64,000 nucleotides of DNA, taken from Paenibacillus algorifonticola (GTDB lineage: Bacteria; Bacillota; Bacilli; Paenibacillales; Paenibacillaceae). The notes beneath the pieces were generated by a model, which did not search any database, was not told where the DNA came from, and saw nothing but the letters and a program-made list of their open reading frames with translations. The stretch is taken from contig NZ_LAQO01000008.1 in NCBI RefSeq assembly GCF_000971975.1, positions 1-64,000 of the forward strand, given 5' to 3'. The translations under genes were made by a program, and so were the position numbers. Positions 35,627-44,655 of this stretch are shown piece after piece; position 1 is the stretch's first letter, and each line of letters starts with the position of its first letter.

Positions 35627-37225
35627 ATGTACAGCGTATTAAAACGCAAAAAAGGCTTTACCCTGGCATCCATTATCTCCTGCATCGTGCTTTTTTCCGT
35701 CCTCATTACCATCGTCATCAATGTAATTATCGCTTTCAAGTCCCAGAGGGAATCCCTTTATAACAATACATTGGAACTAAATCGAATTACAGCTGGCGAT
35801 CTCAGCAAAACAACACAATCGCTCGTTATTTCAATGAAGCGCAGCCTTGAAATTACAGCGACTTATTTATCCGATGCCGACCTGGAAAGCAGCGCCGTGC
35901 TGGCGCAGCTTGATTTTTTTATGGGAACCAATCATTATTTCAATTCGATTGCCGTCGTGAATGCCAAGGGCGTCATCGTCTCCACCTCTCCCAACAATTT
36001 GGGTGTTATTGGCCGCAAGGTGTCAACCGAGGAAGCAACGCAAGCGCTTAAATTGCAGAAGCCGCATATTTCGAAGCCTTATATTTCTCCGTCGAATCGG
36101 ATGATCGTGTTTGTAAGCCAGCCGGTTTTCAGCCGTGAAGGCGCCTATCGGGGATATGTGGCCGGAACGATTTATTTGCAGCATGAAAATATTTTTCGAG
36201 AAATTCTTGGCGTGCAAAATGAGAATAACAGCGGATCTTATTTCTACGTCGTGGACGAGGAAGGCAATATGATTTATCACCCGCATATGGAGGATCATCC
36301 GAAAAATGTCAGCATGAATGCCGCCGTGCAGCAGCTCATGCAAGGAAAAAGCGGACAGCAGCAAGTAACCAACAGTCAAGGCGTCGACTTTCTAGCAGGT
36401 TATTCCGTCGTCCCTGAAACGCAGTGGGGGATCGTATCCCAGACGCCTGTCAGCTACATAGAGCAGCAAAGCTGGGAGCTCATTACAGACATGCTGAAGG
36501 TTTCCGCGCCGTTCGTGCTGCTGCTCCTTTTCCTGACGCTGTGGCTCTCGCGCATGCTTGCCTCTCCGCTCAATCGGCTGGCGAATTATGCTGCGCAGCT
36601 TACCATGATGGATCAAATGCCCGATACGCTCCCCTCACAGGTTCACTGGAACTATGAGGCAAACCAGTTGAACGCTACAGTTGCGCTTGCTTTTCATGAG
36701 ATGAAACGGAAAAATGATGAGCTGTTTCAGGAATCGCAAACGGACGCCCTCACCGGTCTTCCGAACCGCCGGACGCTTAAGCTGGTTACCGAGGATTTGG
36801 ACCGCAGACAAATTCCGTTCTCCGTCATTATGCTAGATTTGGATCATTTCAAATCGGTCAATGACGAGTTTGGACATCCGAAGGGCGATGAGGTGCTGCG
36901 CCTGCTTGCAGCCATGATGCTGGAGCATAAGCGCGAGGGAGATTTCTGCTTCCGTTACGGGGGCGAGGAATTCACAATCGTGCTGCCATACACGTCAGAG
37001 GAGGATGCATTTGGCGTAGCGGAACAGCTGCGAAAACAAATGGGACAGGCGGATACGCCAATTGGCAGGCAGGTCACGCTGTCGCTCGGCATCGCCTCCC
37101 ACTCGAATCAGCTGAGCGAAATAGACGATTTGTTCAAGCAGGCCGATGATGCGCTGTATGCTGCCAAGCATAATGGACGCAATCAGACGATTTTGCATAG
37201 TCAGCTTTCAGAACAGTCGGCCTGA
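35627..37225 (+). CDS. Membrane diguanylate cyclase (Cache sensor, HAMP-like linker, GGDEF)
   Basis: This 532-residue protein synthesises the second messenger c-di-GMP from two GTP. A membrane helix lies at about 13-36, a periplasmic-side Cache sensor at about 40-285 and a second helix at about 290-310. The GGDEF domain begins with DALTGLPNRR and contains the active-site GGEEF in RYGGEEF. An allosteric RxxD inhibition site (REGD) lies exactly five residues before GGEEF, so product feedback is expected. The gene is monocistronic and divergent from the YesM kinase; no EAL or HD-GYP partner is present. Confidence 0.95.
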   Translation: MYSVLKRKKGFTLASIISCIVLFSVLITIVINVIIAFKSQRESLYNNTLELNRITAGDLSKTTQSLVISMKRSLEITATYLSDADLESSAVLAQLDFFMGTNHYFNSIAVVNAKGVIVSTSPNNLGVIGRKVSTEEATQALKLQKPHISKPYISPSNRMIVFVSQPVFSREGAYRGYVAGTIYLQHENIFREILGVQNENNSGSYFYVVDEEGNMIYHPHMEDHPKNVSMNAAVQQLMQGKSGQQQVTNSQGVDFLAGYSVVPETQWGIVSQTPVSYIEQQSWELITDMLKVSAPFVLLLLFLTLWLSRMLASPLNRLANYAAQLTMMDQMPDTLPSQVHWNYEANQLNATVALAFHEMKRKNDELFQESQTDALTGLPNRRTLKLVTEDLDRRQIPFSVIMLDLDHFKSVNDEFGHPKGDEVLRLLAAMMLEHKREGDFCFRYGGEEFTIVLPYTSEEDAFGVAEQLRKQMGQADTPIGRQVTLSLGIASHSNQLSEIDDLFKQADDALYAAKHNGRNQTILHSQLSEQSA

Positions 37226-37232
37226 TAGCTAA

Positions 37233-37281
37233 CAGCACCGCTGTCACTTGGCTTATACAGCCGTGGCAGCGGTGCTTTTTC
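37233..37281 (+). terminator. Terminator of the diguanylate cyclase gene
   Basis: AGCACCGCTG.CAC and GTG.CAGCGGTGCT pair around a 15-base loop and are followed by TTTTT. Confidence 0.85.
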
Positions 37282-37323
37282 ATATTGTCGGCAAAAATGA
37301 AGCGGCGGGGCAGGGCCGCTCGC

Positions 37324-37713
37324 CTACTTAATCAGCTCAGCATAGGCTTCCGCAGCCAGCAGCTTGCCGAGCGCCTCCTCCAAGCCTTCCTCCAGCTCGA
37401 CCTCCACGATCCAGCCGCCATCATAAGGCTCGCTGTTAATCAGCTCGGGCTGGTCAATGAGCGTGCTGTTTACCTTTGTAATTCGGCCAGATACTGGACT
37501 ATACAGCTCCGATACCGTCTTAACCGACTCAATCGTGCCGATGCTGTCGCCAGCCGAAACCGCCGCGCCTACCTCTGGATACTCTACGAATACAATATCA
37601 CCCAATTGGCATTGCGCATGATCGGTAATGCCGACCAGCACCTTGCTTCCCTCCGTTTGCAGCACCCATTCATGCTCATCGCTATACCGCAGCTGCTCTC
37701 TAATTTCGCTCAT
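37324..37713 (-). CDS. gcvH: Glycine cleavage system H protein
   Basis: This 129-residue lipoyl carrier shuttles the aminomethyl group between the P and T proteins of the glycine cleavage system. The lipoylated residue is Lys65 in [18 protein letters not shown] at the N-terminus and GRITKVN are family marks. It is separated from, and divergent to, gcvT-gcvPA-gcvPB, with its own glycine riboswitch and terminator upstream. Confidence 0.96.
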   Translation of the reverse strand: MSEIREQLRYSDEHEWVLQTEGSKVLVGITDHAQCQLGDIVFVEYPEVGAAVSAGDSIGTIESVKTVSELYSPVSGRITKVNSTLIDQPELINSEPYDGGWIVEVELEEGLEEALGKLLAAEAYAELIK

Positions 37714-37766
37714 TCCCAGCGCCTCGCTTTCCCACTCAAGTTCAAATTCTTTGTTTAAATTCAGCT

Positions 37767-37807
37767 AAAAAAAGACAGAGAACAGGCGTAATTGCCCATT
37801 CTCTGTC
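37767..37807 (-). terminator. Riboswitch-controlled terminator upstream of gcvH
   Basis: On the minus strand GACAGAGAA and TTCTCTGTC form a 9-bp stem followed by seven T. The 5' arm overlaps the 3' end of the second glycine aptamer (37803-37807), so aptamer folding and terminator folding should compete. Confidence 0.85.
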
Positions 37808-38014
37808 CTCGGTACCTGAGAGTTTGAGAGCGGCCGCTGATGAAGCATGGCGGCACTCTTTACCCCTTTGGTGGCTGTTCGCACTCTCCAGAGCTGCGTC
37901 AAATGCCGGTACGTTTACCTGAGAGATTATTCGTTATCCGGCAAGGATAACGGCTTGCTCCTTCGGTGCCGCCCAGTCAGCTATCCAAATAGCCTCAGGC
38001 AGTCTCTCCCGTTC
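37803..38014 (-). promoter_or_regulatory. Tandem glycine riboswitch controlling gcvH
   Basis: The minus strand carries two glycine (gcvT-type) aptamers in series. Aptamer 1 has GGGAGAGACTGCC, CACCGAAGGAGCAAG and ATCTCTCAGGTA. Aptamer 2 has CTCTGGAGAGTGCG, CACCAAAGGGGTAA and AAACTCTCAGGTACCGAGGACAGAG. Glycine binding in this class normally turns expression on by preventing the terminator. It lies between a TTGACA promoter and gcvH. Confidence 0.93.
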
Positions 38015-38052
38015 ATCATCATCCGCATATTCAGTTGCCTTGATTCCCCACA

Positions 38053-38082
38053 AGCATAGCTTATTCATTAAATGCATGTCAA
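38053..38082 (-). promoter_or_regulatory. Promoter of the gcvH riboswitch transcript
   Basis: On the minus strand TTGACA (38077-38082) is separated by 18 bases from TATGCT (38053-38058), about 40 bases upstream of aptamer 1. Confidence 0.7.
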
Positions 38083-38120
38083 CATTCCTAACAAATAAGT
38101 CGAAAACCCACAAAAAAAGA

Positions 38121-38151
38121 TTGACATCCGTATCCAGCTGATGCGTATAAT
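38121..38151 (+). promoter_or_regulatory. Promoter of the gcvT operon
   Basis: TTGACA (38121-38126) and TATAAT (38146-38151) are consensus hexamers with a 19-base spacer, slightly long. They lie about 50 bases upstream of the plus-strand glycine aptamer and back to back with the gcvH promoter. Confidence 0.75.
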
Positions 38152-38200
38152 GAGGGCAAAGGCATATAAGCAAGGACCTAATTAAATACGCGGATGATGG

Positions 38201-38404
38201 CAGCGGGAGAGATTACTGATGTACAGGTAACGCCGAAGGAGTAAGCCTTTTAGGTGAATCTCTCAGGCAAAAGGACCTTTGTCGGACGCACCTCTGGAGA
38301 GAATTCGCCACGAGCGAATCACCCAAGGGGAAACTTACGCATATATGACGTGTTTCGTCATATTTTTCAAGGCGTGGGGCAACTCTCAGGTACAACGGAC
38401 AGAG
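38201..38404 (+). promoter_or_regulatory. Tandem glycine riboswitch controlling gcvT-gcvPA-gcvPB
   Basis: The plus strand carries a second pair of glycine aptamers. Aptamer 1 has GCGGGAGAGATTACTG, CGCCGAAGGAGTAAGCC and AATCTCTCAGGCAAAAGGAC. Aptamer 2 has CCTCTGGAGAGAATTCGCC, CACCCAAGGGGAAAC and AACTCTCAGGTACAACGGAC. It is followed by a large terminator and then gcvT. Confidence 0.94.
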
Positions 38405-38473
38405 CGAAAGGAAAGATGGATGGGCGAAGCATGCTTCGCAGCGCCCCCTTTTTCCCTTTCGCCTGTCCTTTTT
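38397..38473 (+). terminator. Riboswitch-controlled terminator upstream of gcvT
   Basis: GGACAG.GCGAAAGG.AAA pairs with TTT.CCCTTTCGC.CTGTCC, enclosing a smaller GC-rich hairpin around GCGAAGCATGCTTCGC, and is followed by TTTTT. Its 5' arm overlaps the end of aptamer 2. Confidence 0.85.
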
Positions 38474-38536
38474 CTCATGCTTATTGAAAATTTCGAGCTA
38501 CATTCCAGCCAAATTCGAGCTAAAGAGGTGATTTTA

Positions 38537-39658
38537 TTGAGCAGCCTTAAACGTACGCCGCTTTTTCCGCTGTATGCGGATTTTAAGAGTGCCCGCTGCA
38601 TTGATTTTGGAGGCTGGGAGCTTCCCGTCCAATTTTCGGGCATTCAGCAGGAGCACGCCGCCGTCCGCGAGCAGGCTGGACTGTTCGACGTCTCCCATAT
38701 GGGAGAGTTTATCGTCACAGGAAGCAACGCCGAAACCTTTCTCCAGCAAATGACGACAAATGATGTGTCGCAGCTGCAGCCCGGACAGGCGCAATATACG
38801 ATGATGTGCTACCCGGATGGCGGCGTAGTCGACGATCTGCTCGTTTACAAGCTCGGGGAGCAGCAGTACATGCTCGTTGTCAACGCTTCGAATATCGATA
38901 AGGATTGGCAGTGGCTGGAGGAAAATGCCGAAGGGGACGTCTCGCTTCGCAATCAGTCCGATAGCACCGCGCTGCTGGCACTGCAAGGCCCGAAAGCCTT
39001 GGATATTTTGTCGAAGGTGACGGATGCGCCTATCGCAGCGCTTCCTGCGTTTCATTTTATTAATCAAGCATCTGTATACGGACATACCGCCTTGGTGTCC
39101 CGCACTGGCTATACGGGCGAGGATGGCTTTGAAATTTATTGCAGCAGCAGCCATGCCGCCTCGATCTGGCGCGGGCTGCTTGCAGCCGGAGAAGCTTATG
39201 GACTCATGCCCGCCGGGCTTGGCGCCCGCGATACACTGCGCTTTGAAGCCAAGCTGCCGCTTTACGGACAAGAGCTGTCGGCAGATATTTCTCCGCTGGA
39301 GGCTGGACTTGGCTACTTCGTTAAGCTGGATAAAGGCCCGTTCATCGGCCGTGAGGAGCTGCAGCGCCAGAAGGCAGAAGGTGTCCTCCGCAAGCTCATT
39401 GGCTTGGAGCTGCTGGAGCGCGGCATTCCGCGCCCGCATTACACCGTCCATAACGCCGAAGGGGAGCAAATTGGTGAAGTAACGACGGGAACACAATCGC
39501 CTACGCTGAAGCGCAATTTGGGCCTCGCCCTTGTGCAAAGCGCCTATGCAGCCATCGGCACGGAGCTATGGCTCGAGGTTCGCGGCAAGCGGCTGAAAGC
39601 CGTCGTCGTCAAATCGCCATTTTATAAACAGCCCAAGGTCATTCCCGCCCAATCCTGA
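38537..39658 (+). CDS. gcvT: Glycine cleavage system aminomethyltransferase (T protein)
   Basis: This 373-residue tetrahydrofolate-dependent enzyme releases ammonia from the aminomethyl-H protein and forms 5,10-methylene-THF. Key features are [46 protein letters not shown] and [11 protein letters not shown]. The translation start is TTG at 38537, preceded by AGAGGTG. The upstream in-frame ATG at 38279 lies within the riboswitch RNA and is not used. It is first in the gcvT-gcvPA-gcvPB operon. Confidence 0.95.
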   Translation: MSSLKRTPLFPLYADFKSARCIDFGGWELPVQFSGIQQEHAAVREQAGLFDVSHMGEFIVTGSNAETFLQQMTTNDVSQLQPGQAQYTMMCYPDGGVVDDLLVYKLGEQQYMLVVNASNIDKDWQWLEENAEGDVSLRNQSDSTALLALQGPKALDILSKVTDAPIAALPAFHFINQASVYGHTALVSRTGYTGEDGFEIYCSSSHAASIWRGLLAAGEAYGLMPAGLGARDTLRFEAKLPLYGQELSADISPLEAGLGYFVKLDKGPFIGREELQRQKAEGVLRKLIGLELLERGIPRPHYTVHNAEGEQIGEVTTGTQSPTLKRNLGLALVQSAYAAIGTELWLEVRGKRLKAVVVKSPFYKQPKVIPAQS

Positions 39659-39724
39659 AAAGCCTGCACGTTCGCTAACTACTACGCACCCATCAGGGGC
39701 TTGCAAAAAAAAGGAGCAACCGCC

Positions 39725-41077
39725 ATGTATAAGCACCGCTATTTGCCGATGACCGAGCAGGATCAGGCCGAAATGCTCGCCGCCGTTAACGCCAGCTCGA
39801 TTGAAGAGCTATTCGCCGATATTCCTGCCGCCGTGCGTTATGACGGCATTTTGCCCATGTCCGGGCAGCTCGATGAGCCTGCCTTGCTGCGTCATATGCG
39901 CGAGCTCTCTGATAAAAACGCCGACTTCGACCGCTATACGAGCTTCCTCGGCGCAGGGTTGTACGACCATCACATTCCAGTCGTCATCAACCATATGCTG
40001 TCCCGCTCGGAATTTTACACCGCCTATACACCGTATCAGCCGGAAATCAGCCAAGGGGAGCTGCAGGCGATTTTTGAGTTCCAATCGTATATTTGCGAGT
40101 TAACCGGCATGAAGGTCGCCAATGCCAGCATGTATGACGGGGCAACGGCGCTTGCCGAAGCAGCAGCGCTTGCCAGCGGGGCGACTAAGCGCAAGCAAAT
40201 TATTGTATCTCGCGCCGTCCATCCGGAGGCGAGGGAGATTTTGCTGACGTCCGCACGCGGGCTGAATTTAGAAGTCGTGGAAATTGGCTATCAAAATGGC
40301 GTCACTGATGTAGATGCCCTTCAAGCGGCCATAACAGAAAATACAGCTGCTGTTCTCCTTCAATCTCCGAATTTCTTCGGCTGCATCGAAAACATTCGCG
40401 CTATTGAGCCGCTCGTTCACGCCAGTAAAGCGCTGCTCGTCGTCAGCGCCAATCCGATCACGCTCGGCTTGCTGGAATCGCCGGGCGCGCTTGGCGCCGA
40501 CATCGTCGTCGGCGATGCGCAGCCGCTCGGCATTCCCGCATCGCTTGGCGGGCCGACCTGCGGCTTCTTTGCGGTGTCAGAGCCGCTCATGCGCCGCATT
40601 CCTGGACGCATCGTCGGGCAAACCGTAGACAAGGACGGCAAACGCGGCTTCGTACTGACGCTCCAGGCCCGCGAGCAGCATATTCGCCGCGAGAAAGCGA
40701 CGTCGAATATTTGCTCCAATCAGGCGCTGCTCGCATTATGCGCCTCGATCTATATGTCGGTGCTCGGCAAAGCAGGCATGCAGGAGGTAGGGCTGCTCAA
40801 TGCGCGCAAAGCCCACTATACCGCTAGCGTGGCGGCAAACGGGCCGCTGTCGCTCGCTTTCTCGGCCCCCTTTTTCAATGAATTTGTCCTCAAGCTGCCG
40901 GATTCGGCCGACCTTGCTGCCGTAAGCGCCAAGCTGCTGCAAGCGGGCTATATTGGCGGCTACAATCTAGGAGACGCCTATCCTGAGCTGAAAAATCATA
41001 TGCTCATCGCCGTAACCGAACGCCGCACCAAGGAAGAAATCAATGCATTCATCCGTGAATTGGAGGCATGTGTATGA
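39725..41077 (+). CDS. gcvPA: Glycine dehydrogenase (decarboxylating) subunit 1
   Basis: This 450-residue subunit forms, with GcvPB, the PLP-dependent P protein that decarboxylates glycine and loads H protein. It starts [15 protein letters not shown] and contains [26 protein letters not shown] and the [13 protein letters not shown] end motif. I chose the ATG at 39725 with AAAGGAG eight bases upstream. It overlaps gcvPB by the stop/start ATGA. Confidence 0.96.
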   Translation: MYKHRYLPMTEQDQAEMLAAVNASSIEELFADIPAAVRYDGILPMSGQLDEPALLRHMRELSDKNADFDRYTSFLGAGLYDHHIPVVINHMLSRSEFYTAYTPYQPEISQGELQAIFEFQSYICELTGMKVANASMYDGATALAEAAALASGATKRKQIIVSRAVHPEAREILLTSARGLNLEVVEIGYQNGVTDVDALQAAITENTAAVLLQSPNFFGCIENIRAIEPLVHASKALLVVSANPITLGLLESPGALGADIVVGDAQPLGIPASLGGPTCGFFAVSEPLMRRIPGRIVGQTVDKDGKRGFVLTLQAREQHIRREKATSNICSNQALLALCASIYMSVLGKAGMQEVGLLNARKAHYTASVAANGPLSLAFSAPFFNEFVLKLPDSADLAAVSAKLLQAGYIGGYNLGDAYPELKNHMLIAVTERRTKEEINAFIRELEACV

Positions 41078-42531
41078 AACCCGAGAAAGCGTTAATTTTT
41101 GAGCTCAGCAAGCCGGGGCGCATCGCCTATTCCTTGCCTGAGTGTGACGTTCCTGCACTCGCAGCCGAAGAGCTGCTGCCTGCGGAGCTGCTGCGCAAGC
41201 AGCCCGCTGAGCTGCCCGAGGTGTTTGAGGTCGATGTGATTCGCCATTACACCGAGCTGTCACGCCGAAATTTTGGTGTCGACAACGGTTTTTATCCGCT
41301 CGGCTCCTGCACGATGAAATATAATCCAAAAATCAATGAGGATACCGCCCGCTTTCCCGGCTTCGCCAAAATCCATCCGTACCAGCCGGAGGAAAGCATC
41401 CAAGGCGCTCTTGAGCTGCTTTACACGCTGCAAAATGACCTCGCCGCTTTAACCGGCATGGATCAAGTAACGCTTCAGCCCGCAGCAGGGGCGCACGGCG
41501 AATGGACCGGCCTTATGCTCATCCGCGCCTATCATGAGAGCCGCGGCGAAGCTCGCACCAAGGTGATCGTGCCGGATTCCTCGCATGGCACGAACCCGGC
41601 GAGCGCCACCGTTGCCGGATTCGATACGGTGACGATCAAGTCGGATGCGCGCGGCATGGTCGATTTGGACGCGCTAAGAGCTGCCGTCTCTGAGGACACC
41701 GCCGCGCTTATGCTGACGAACCCGAGCACGCTTGGCTTGTTCGAGGAGCAAATTGTCGAGATTGCCGCCATCGTCCATGCGGCAGGAGGACTGCTCTATT
41801 ACGATGGCGCCAATTCGAACGCCATTATGGGGATTGCCTGTCCGGGCGATATGGGCTTCGATGTCGTCCATTTGAATTTGCACAAGACGATGAGCACGCC
41901 ACATGGCGGCGGCGGTCCCGGTGCTGGCCCAGTAGGCGTCAAAAGCCTGCTTGTGCCGTTTCTGCCTAAGCCCGTCGTCAGCAAACGGGAGGACGGCACC
42001 TTCTACTGGGATACAGACCGGCCGGAATCGATTGGCCGCGTCAAAGCCTTTTACGGCAACTTCGGCATTTTGGTGAGAGCCTATACCTATATCCGCACCT
42101 ACGGACCGGAGGGGCTGCGCCGTGTATCTGAGCTTGCGGTATTGAATGCCAACTATATGATGCACCGCCTCGCACCGTATTATGAGGTCGCCTATCCAGG
42201 GCTGTGCAAGCATGAATTCGTGCTGTCGGGCAAAAGATTGAAAGCTTATGGCGTGCGCACGCTGGACGTCGCCAAGCGGCTGCTGGACTTTGGCTATCAT
42301 CCGCCAACGATTTATTTTCCGCTTAATGTAGAGGAATGCATGATGATCGAGCCAACCGAAACGGAAAGCAAGGAAACGCTGGACGGCTTTATCGACACGA
42401 TGATTCAAATTGCCCAAGAGGCAGAGCAGACGCCTGAGCTCGTCCTTAATGCCCCTTATACGACAGTCGTCAATCGTCTCGATGAGACGACAGCGGCGCG
42501 CAAGCCGGTTCTGAATTGTACCTGCGGATAG
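41074..42531 (+). CDS. gcvPB: Glycine dehydrogenase (decarboxylating) subunit 2
   Basis: This 485-residue PLP-carrying subunit has the Schiff-base Lys in [40 protein letters not shown] and [13 protein letters not shown] are family signatures. I chose the ATG at 41074 because GGAGG lies seven bases upstream; it overlaps the gcvPA stop as ATGA, so the subunits are translationally coupled. No clear terminator follows before the MFS gene. Confidence 0.96.
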   Translation: MKPEKALIFELSKPGRIAYSLPECDVPALAAEELLPAELLRKQPAELPEVFEVDVIRHYTELSRRNFGVDNGFYPLGSCTMKYNPKINEDTARFPGFAKIHPYQPEESIQGALELLYTLQNDLAALTGMDQVTLQPAAGAHGEWTGLMLIRAYHESRGEARTKVIVPDSSHGTNPASATVAGFDTVTIKSDARGMVDLDALRAAVSEDTAALMLTNPSTLGLFEEQIVEIAAIVHAAGGLLYYDGANSNAIMGIACPGDMGFDVVHLNLHKTMSTPHGGGGPGAGPVGVKSLLVPFLPKPVVSKREDGTFYWDTDRPESIGRVKAFYGNFGILVRAYTYIRTYGPEGLRRVSELAVLNANYMMHRLAPYYEVAYPGLCKHEFVLSGKRLKAYGVRTLDVAKRLLDFGYHPPTIYFPLNVEECMMIEPTETESKETLDGFIDTMIQIAQEAEQTPELVLNAPYTTVVNRLDETTAARKPVLNCTCG

Positions 42532-42570
42532 CCGCTGCAGCTTTGAGGAAATAACTGGAATGGTGTAGTG

Positions 42571-42598
42571 TTCCATTGAAAATAGGTTTACAATGGAA
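42571..42598. repeat. Operator-like inverted repeat upstream of the MFS gene
   Basis: TTCCATTG and CAATGGAA form an 8-bp inverted repeat with a 12-base spacer, 33 bases before the MFS start. A further GATGGAACC copy follows at 42604. It may be a repressor site; no regulator gene is adjacent. Confidence 0.45.
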
Positions 42599-42630
42599 AT
42601 AACGATGGAACCTACAGGATGTGATCGCAC

Positions 42631-43857
42631 ATGGATTTTTCTTGGAAAAGAAACTTATATGTATTGTGGATTGGCGTGTTTTTTACGAGTACGGCTTTCA
42701 CCACCTCCATTCCATTTATTCCGCTGTTTCTCTCAAGCGAGCTCGGTATTGACCAGCATTTGGAGGCTTGGTCTGGCATTTCTTTCGGCATTACCTTTCT
42801 GGCAAGCGCGCTTATTGCACCTTACTGGGGCTCGCTCGCCGACAAATATGGCCGCAGGCCGATGCTCATTCGCTCAGGGTTTAGCCTAGCTGTCCTTTAC
42901 ATGGTGACCTATTTTATTTATGACCCGTATTTGTTCGTCGTGCTTCGTATTTTCCAAGGCCTGCTTGCTGGCTTTGTTCCAGCCGCGATTGCACTAGTCG
43001 CCACCAACACACCGGAGCAGAAAACAGGCTATGCTCTCGGCATTATGGCGACAGCCGGCGCGACAGGCGGTATTATAGGCCCCGTCATTGGCGGGGTCGT
43101 CAGTCATTACATCGGCAATCGCGAGGCTTTCCTTTTCTCGGGAGGCATCGTTCTCATTGCCGCGCTTATTGCCGTCTTCTTCGTGCGGGAAAAGAACTTC
43201 AACCGCTCGGGCGCCCGCTCCTCCATCAAAGAGGACTTAAAGCTTGCGCTGTCCAACCGCTCCTTCACCACGCTGCTGATTTTGGCGGCTCTGGCAACGT
43301 TCTCGGTTATGATTCTGGAGCCGCTGCTCACCGTCTATGTTATGCAGCTTGGTGTCAGCGGCAGTGAAGCCGCCCTGCAGTCAGGCATCGTCTTCTCCGC
43401 CGTTGGAATCGCCACGCTCATTGCCGCACCGCAGTGGGGCAAAATCGGCTCAAGGATCGGTTTTTCCAAGGTGTTGTTTATTGGACTTCTCGGCGGCGGG
43501 ATCGGCAATTGCCTGCAATTTTTCGTCAGCGATTACGTAGAATTCGGTGCACTGCGATTCATCTATGGACTGTTTTTCGCCAGCGTCTACCCTGCTATTA
43601 ATGCCTTGATCGTCAAGGTGACGGACAGCAGCTTCAGAGGACGAGCCTTCAGCCTCAACCAGTCGGGCACCATGTTCGCGACGATGCTCGCTCCCGTTAT
43701 TGGCGGTGTGCTCGGCGGCATCATCCCGATTCGCTGGGTGTTCATCATCAACGGGCTTATGCTGATCGCGGCCGCCCTGTTTCTGAAAACTCACGCGCTC
43801 GGCGGCTCGGTTCAGACTGTAGCAGCAGACACAGGCAAGCAGCCTGCTCGTCCATAA
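42631..43857 (+). CDS. DHA1-type MFS multidrug efflux transporter
   Basis: This 408-residue inner-membrane protein has twelve hydrophobic segments. Motif A is WGSLADKYGRRPML and motif C-like is GATGGIIGPVIGGVV; the second half has WGKIGSRIGFSKVL. It resembles NorA/YwoG-type antiporters. AGGATG nine bases upstream is the ribosome site. Specificity is not readable from sequence. Confidence 0.9.
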   Translation: MDFSWKRNLYVLWIGVFFTSTAFTTSIPFIPLFLSSELGIDQHLEAWSGISFGITFLASALIAPYWGSLADKYGRRPMLIRSGFSLAVLYMVTYFIYDPYLFVVLRIFQGLLAGFVPAAIALVATNTPEQKTGYALGIMATAGATGGIIGPVIGGVVSHYIGNREAFLFSGGIVLIAALIAVFFVREKNFNRSGARSSIKEDLKLALSNRSFTTLLILAALATFSVMILEPLLTVYVMQLGVSGSEAALQSGIVFSAVGIATLIAAPQWGKIGSRIGFSKVLFIGLLGGGIGNCLQFFVSDYVEFGALRFIYGLFFASVYPAINALIVKVTDSSFRGRAFSLNQSGTMFATMLAPVIGGVLGGIIPIRWVFIINGLMLIAAALFLKTHALGGSVQTVAADTGKQPARP

Positions 43858-43860
43858 CCA

Positions 43861-43918
43861 AAAGCCCCGCTCCCTCTGATCAGGCTATGCCTTCGATCAG
43901 TAGGGGCGGGGCTTTTTT
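43861..43918. terminator. Bidirectional terminator between MFS and NlpC/P60 genes
   Basis: AAAGCCCCGC.CCCT and AGGGGCGGGGCTTT pair around an inner CTGATC/GATCAG hairpin and are followed by TTTTTT. Confidence 0.9.
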
Positions 43919-43927
43919 GCTAGATGA

Positions 43928-44443
43928 TTAGATGACCCGACGTGCGGTTACATACGTTTTGCTCCATGTACTTCCGGCAAAAGTCGAGATCGTTACGCCG
44001 ATTCCTTTACGATACGTATGAAGCAGTTTGCCGTTGCCCATGTAAATAGAAACATGGTTAATGACGCCATCTCTGTTCGTATCGGAGAAAATCAGATCGC
44101 CAGCTTTCAAATTGCTTCTGGATACATATTTGCCGACCTTGGATTGGCTCAGCGAGGAGCGTGGCAGCGTAATCCCGTTCTTCTTGTAAATATATTGTGT
44201 GAGGGATGAGCAGTCGAACGAGCTGGTGTTGCCCGTTTTTGCCCCAAATTTATAATCAACGCCCAGAAATTTCTGTCCCATTGCAATGACGCTGCTGGCA
44301 GTGGATGAAGACGATGCAGCCTCTACCTTTGCTGCTGGTACAGCCAAGCTGCCAGTCAAAGCGATGGATAGGCTTAGCGTGACACTAAGTAACGTTTTGC
44401 CTAGCAGGGTTTTGCCCATAATGGTTTTCTTTGTGCTATTCAT
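43928..44443 (-). CDS. Secreted NlpC/P60-family (C40) peptidoglycan endopeptidase
   Basis: This 171-residue protein has a signal peptide with a KVEAA cleavage region. A single C40 domain follows, with the catalytic Cys in SSFDCSSLTQY and the His in INHVSIYMGNG; a second His in KLLHTYRKG could complete the triad. Such enzymes cut gamma-D-Glu-meso-diaminopimelate bonds in the cell wall. There is no LysM or SH3 wall-binding domain. AGGAGG precedes the ATG. The 212 bases upstream are AT-rich and hold no clear feature apart from the promoter. Confidence 0.92.
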   Translation of the reverse strand: MNSTKKTIMGKTLLGKTLLSVTLSLSIALTGSLAVPAAKVEAASSSSTASSVIAMGQKFLGVDYKFGAKTGNTSSFDCSSLTQYIYKKNGITLPRSSLSQSKVGKYVSRSNLKAGDLIFSDTNRDGVINHVSIYMGNGKLLHTYRKGIGVTISTFAGSTWSKTYVTARRVI

Positions 44444-44655
44444 GATGTATCCTCCTTTGGTAAGAACAGATGCGGTATAATTCCTGCTAACACCATACCA
44501 CAGCTATTTACCCCACCAATTACCAATGAGAGGACAACCCCTACATGCGCCTAGACCTAATCATTTTCATTAAAAATCCATTTTAATTATGAAAACACTC
44601 TTACTTGACATTCATTTTAGAGGCCAGATCTACCAGTCAACCCGCGCCCACCCTG

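Noticed and set aside
38279..38536. Upstream ATG extension of gcvT
   Set aside because: It lies inside the glycine riboswitch and terminator RNA. The TTG at 38537 has a good ribosome site and matches the family N-terminus.
44530..44610. Fur/Zur-like AT-rich sequence upstream of the NlpC/P60 gene
   Set aside because: TAATCATTTTCATTA is only loosely palindromic and below what I would accept as a Fur box.
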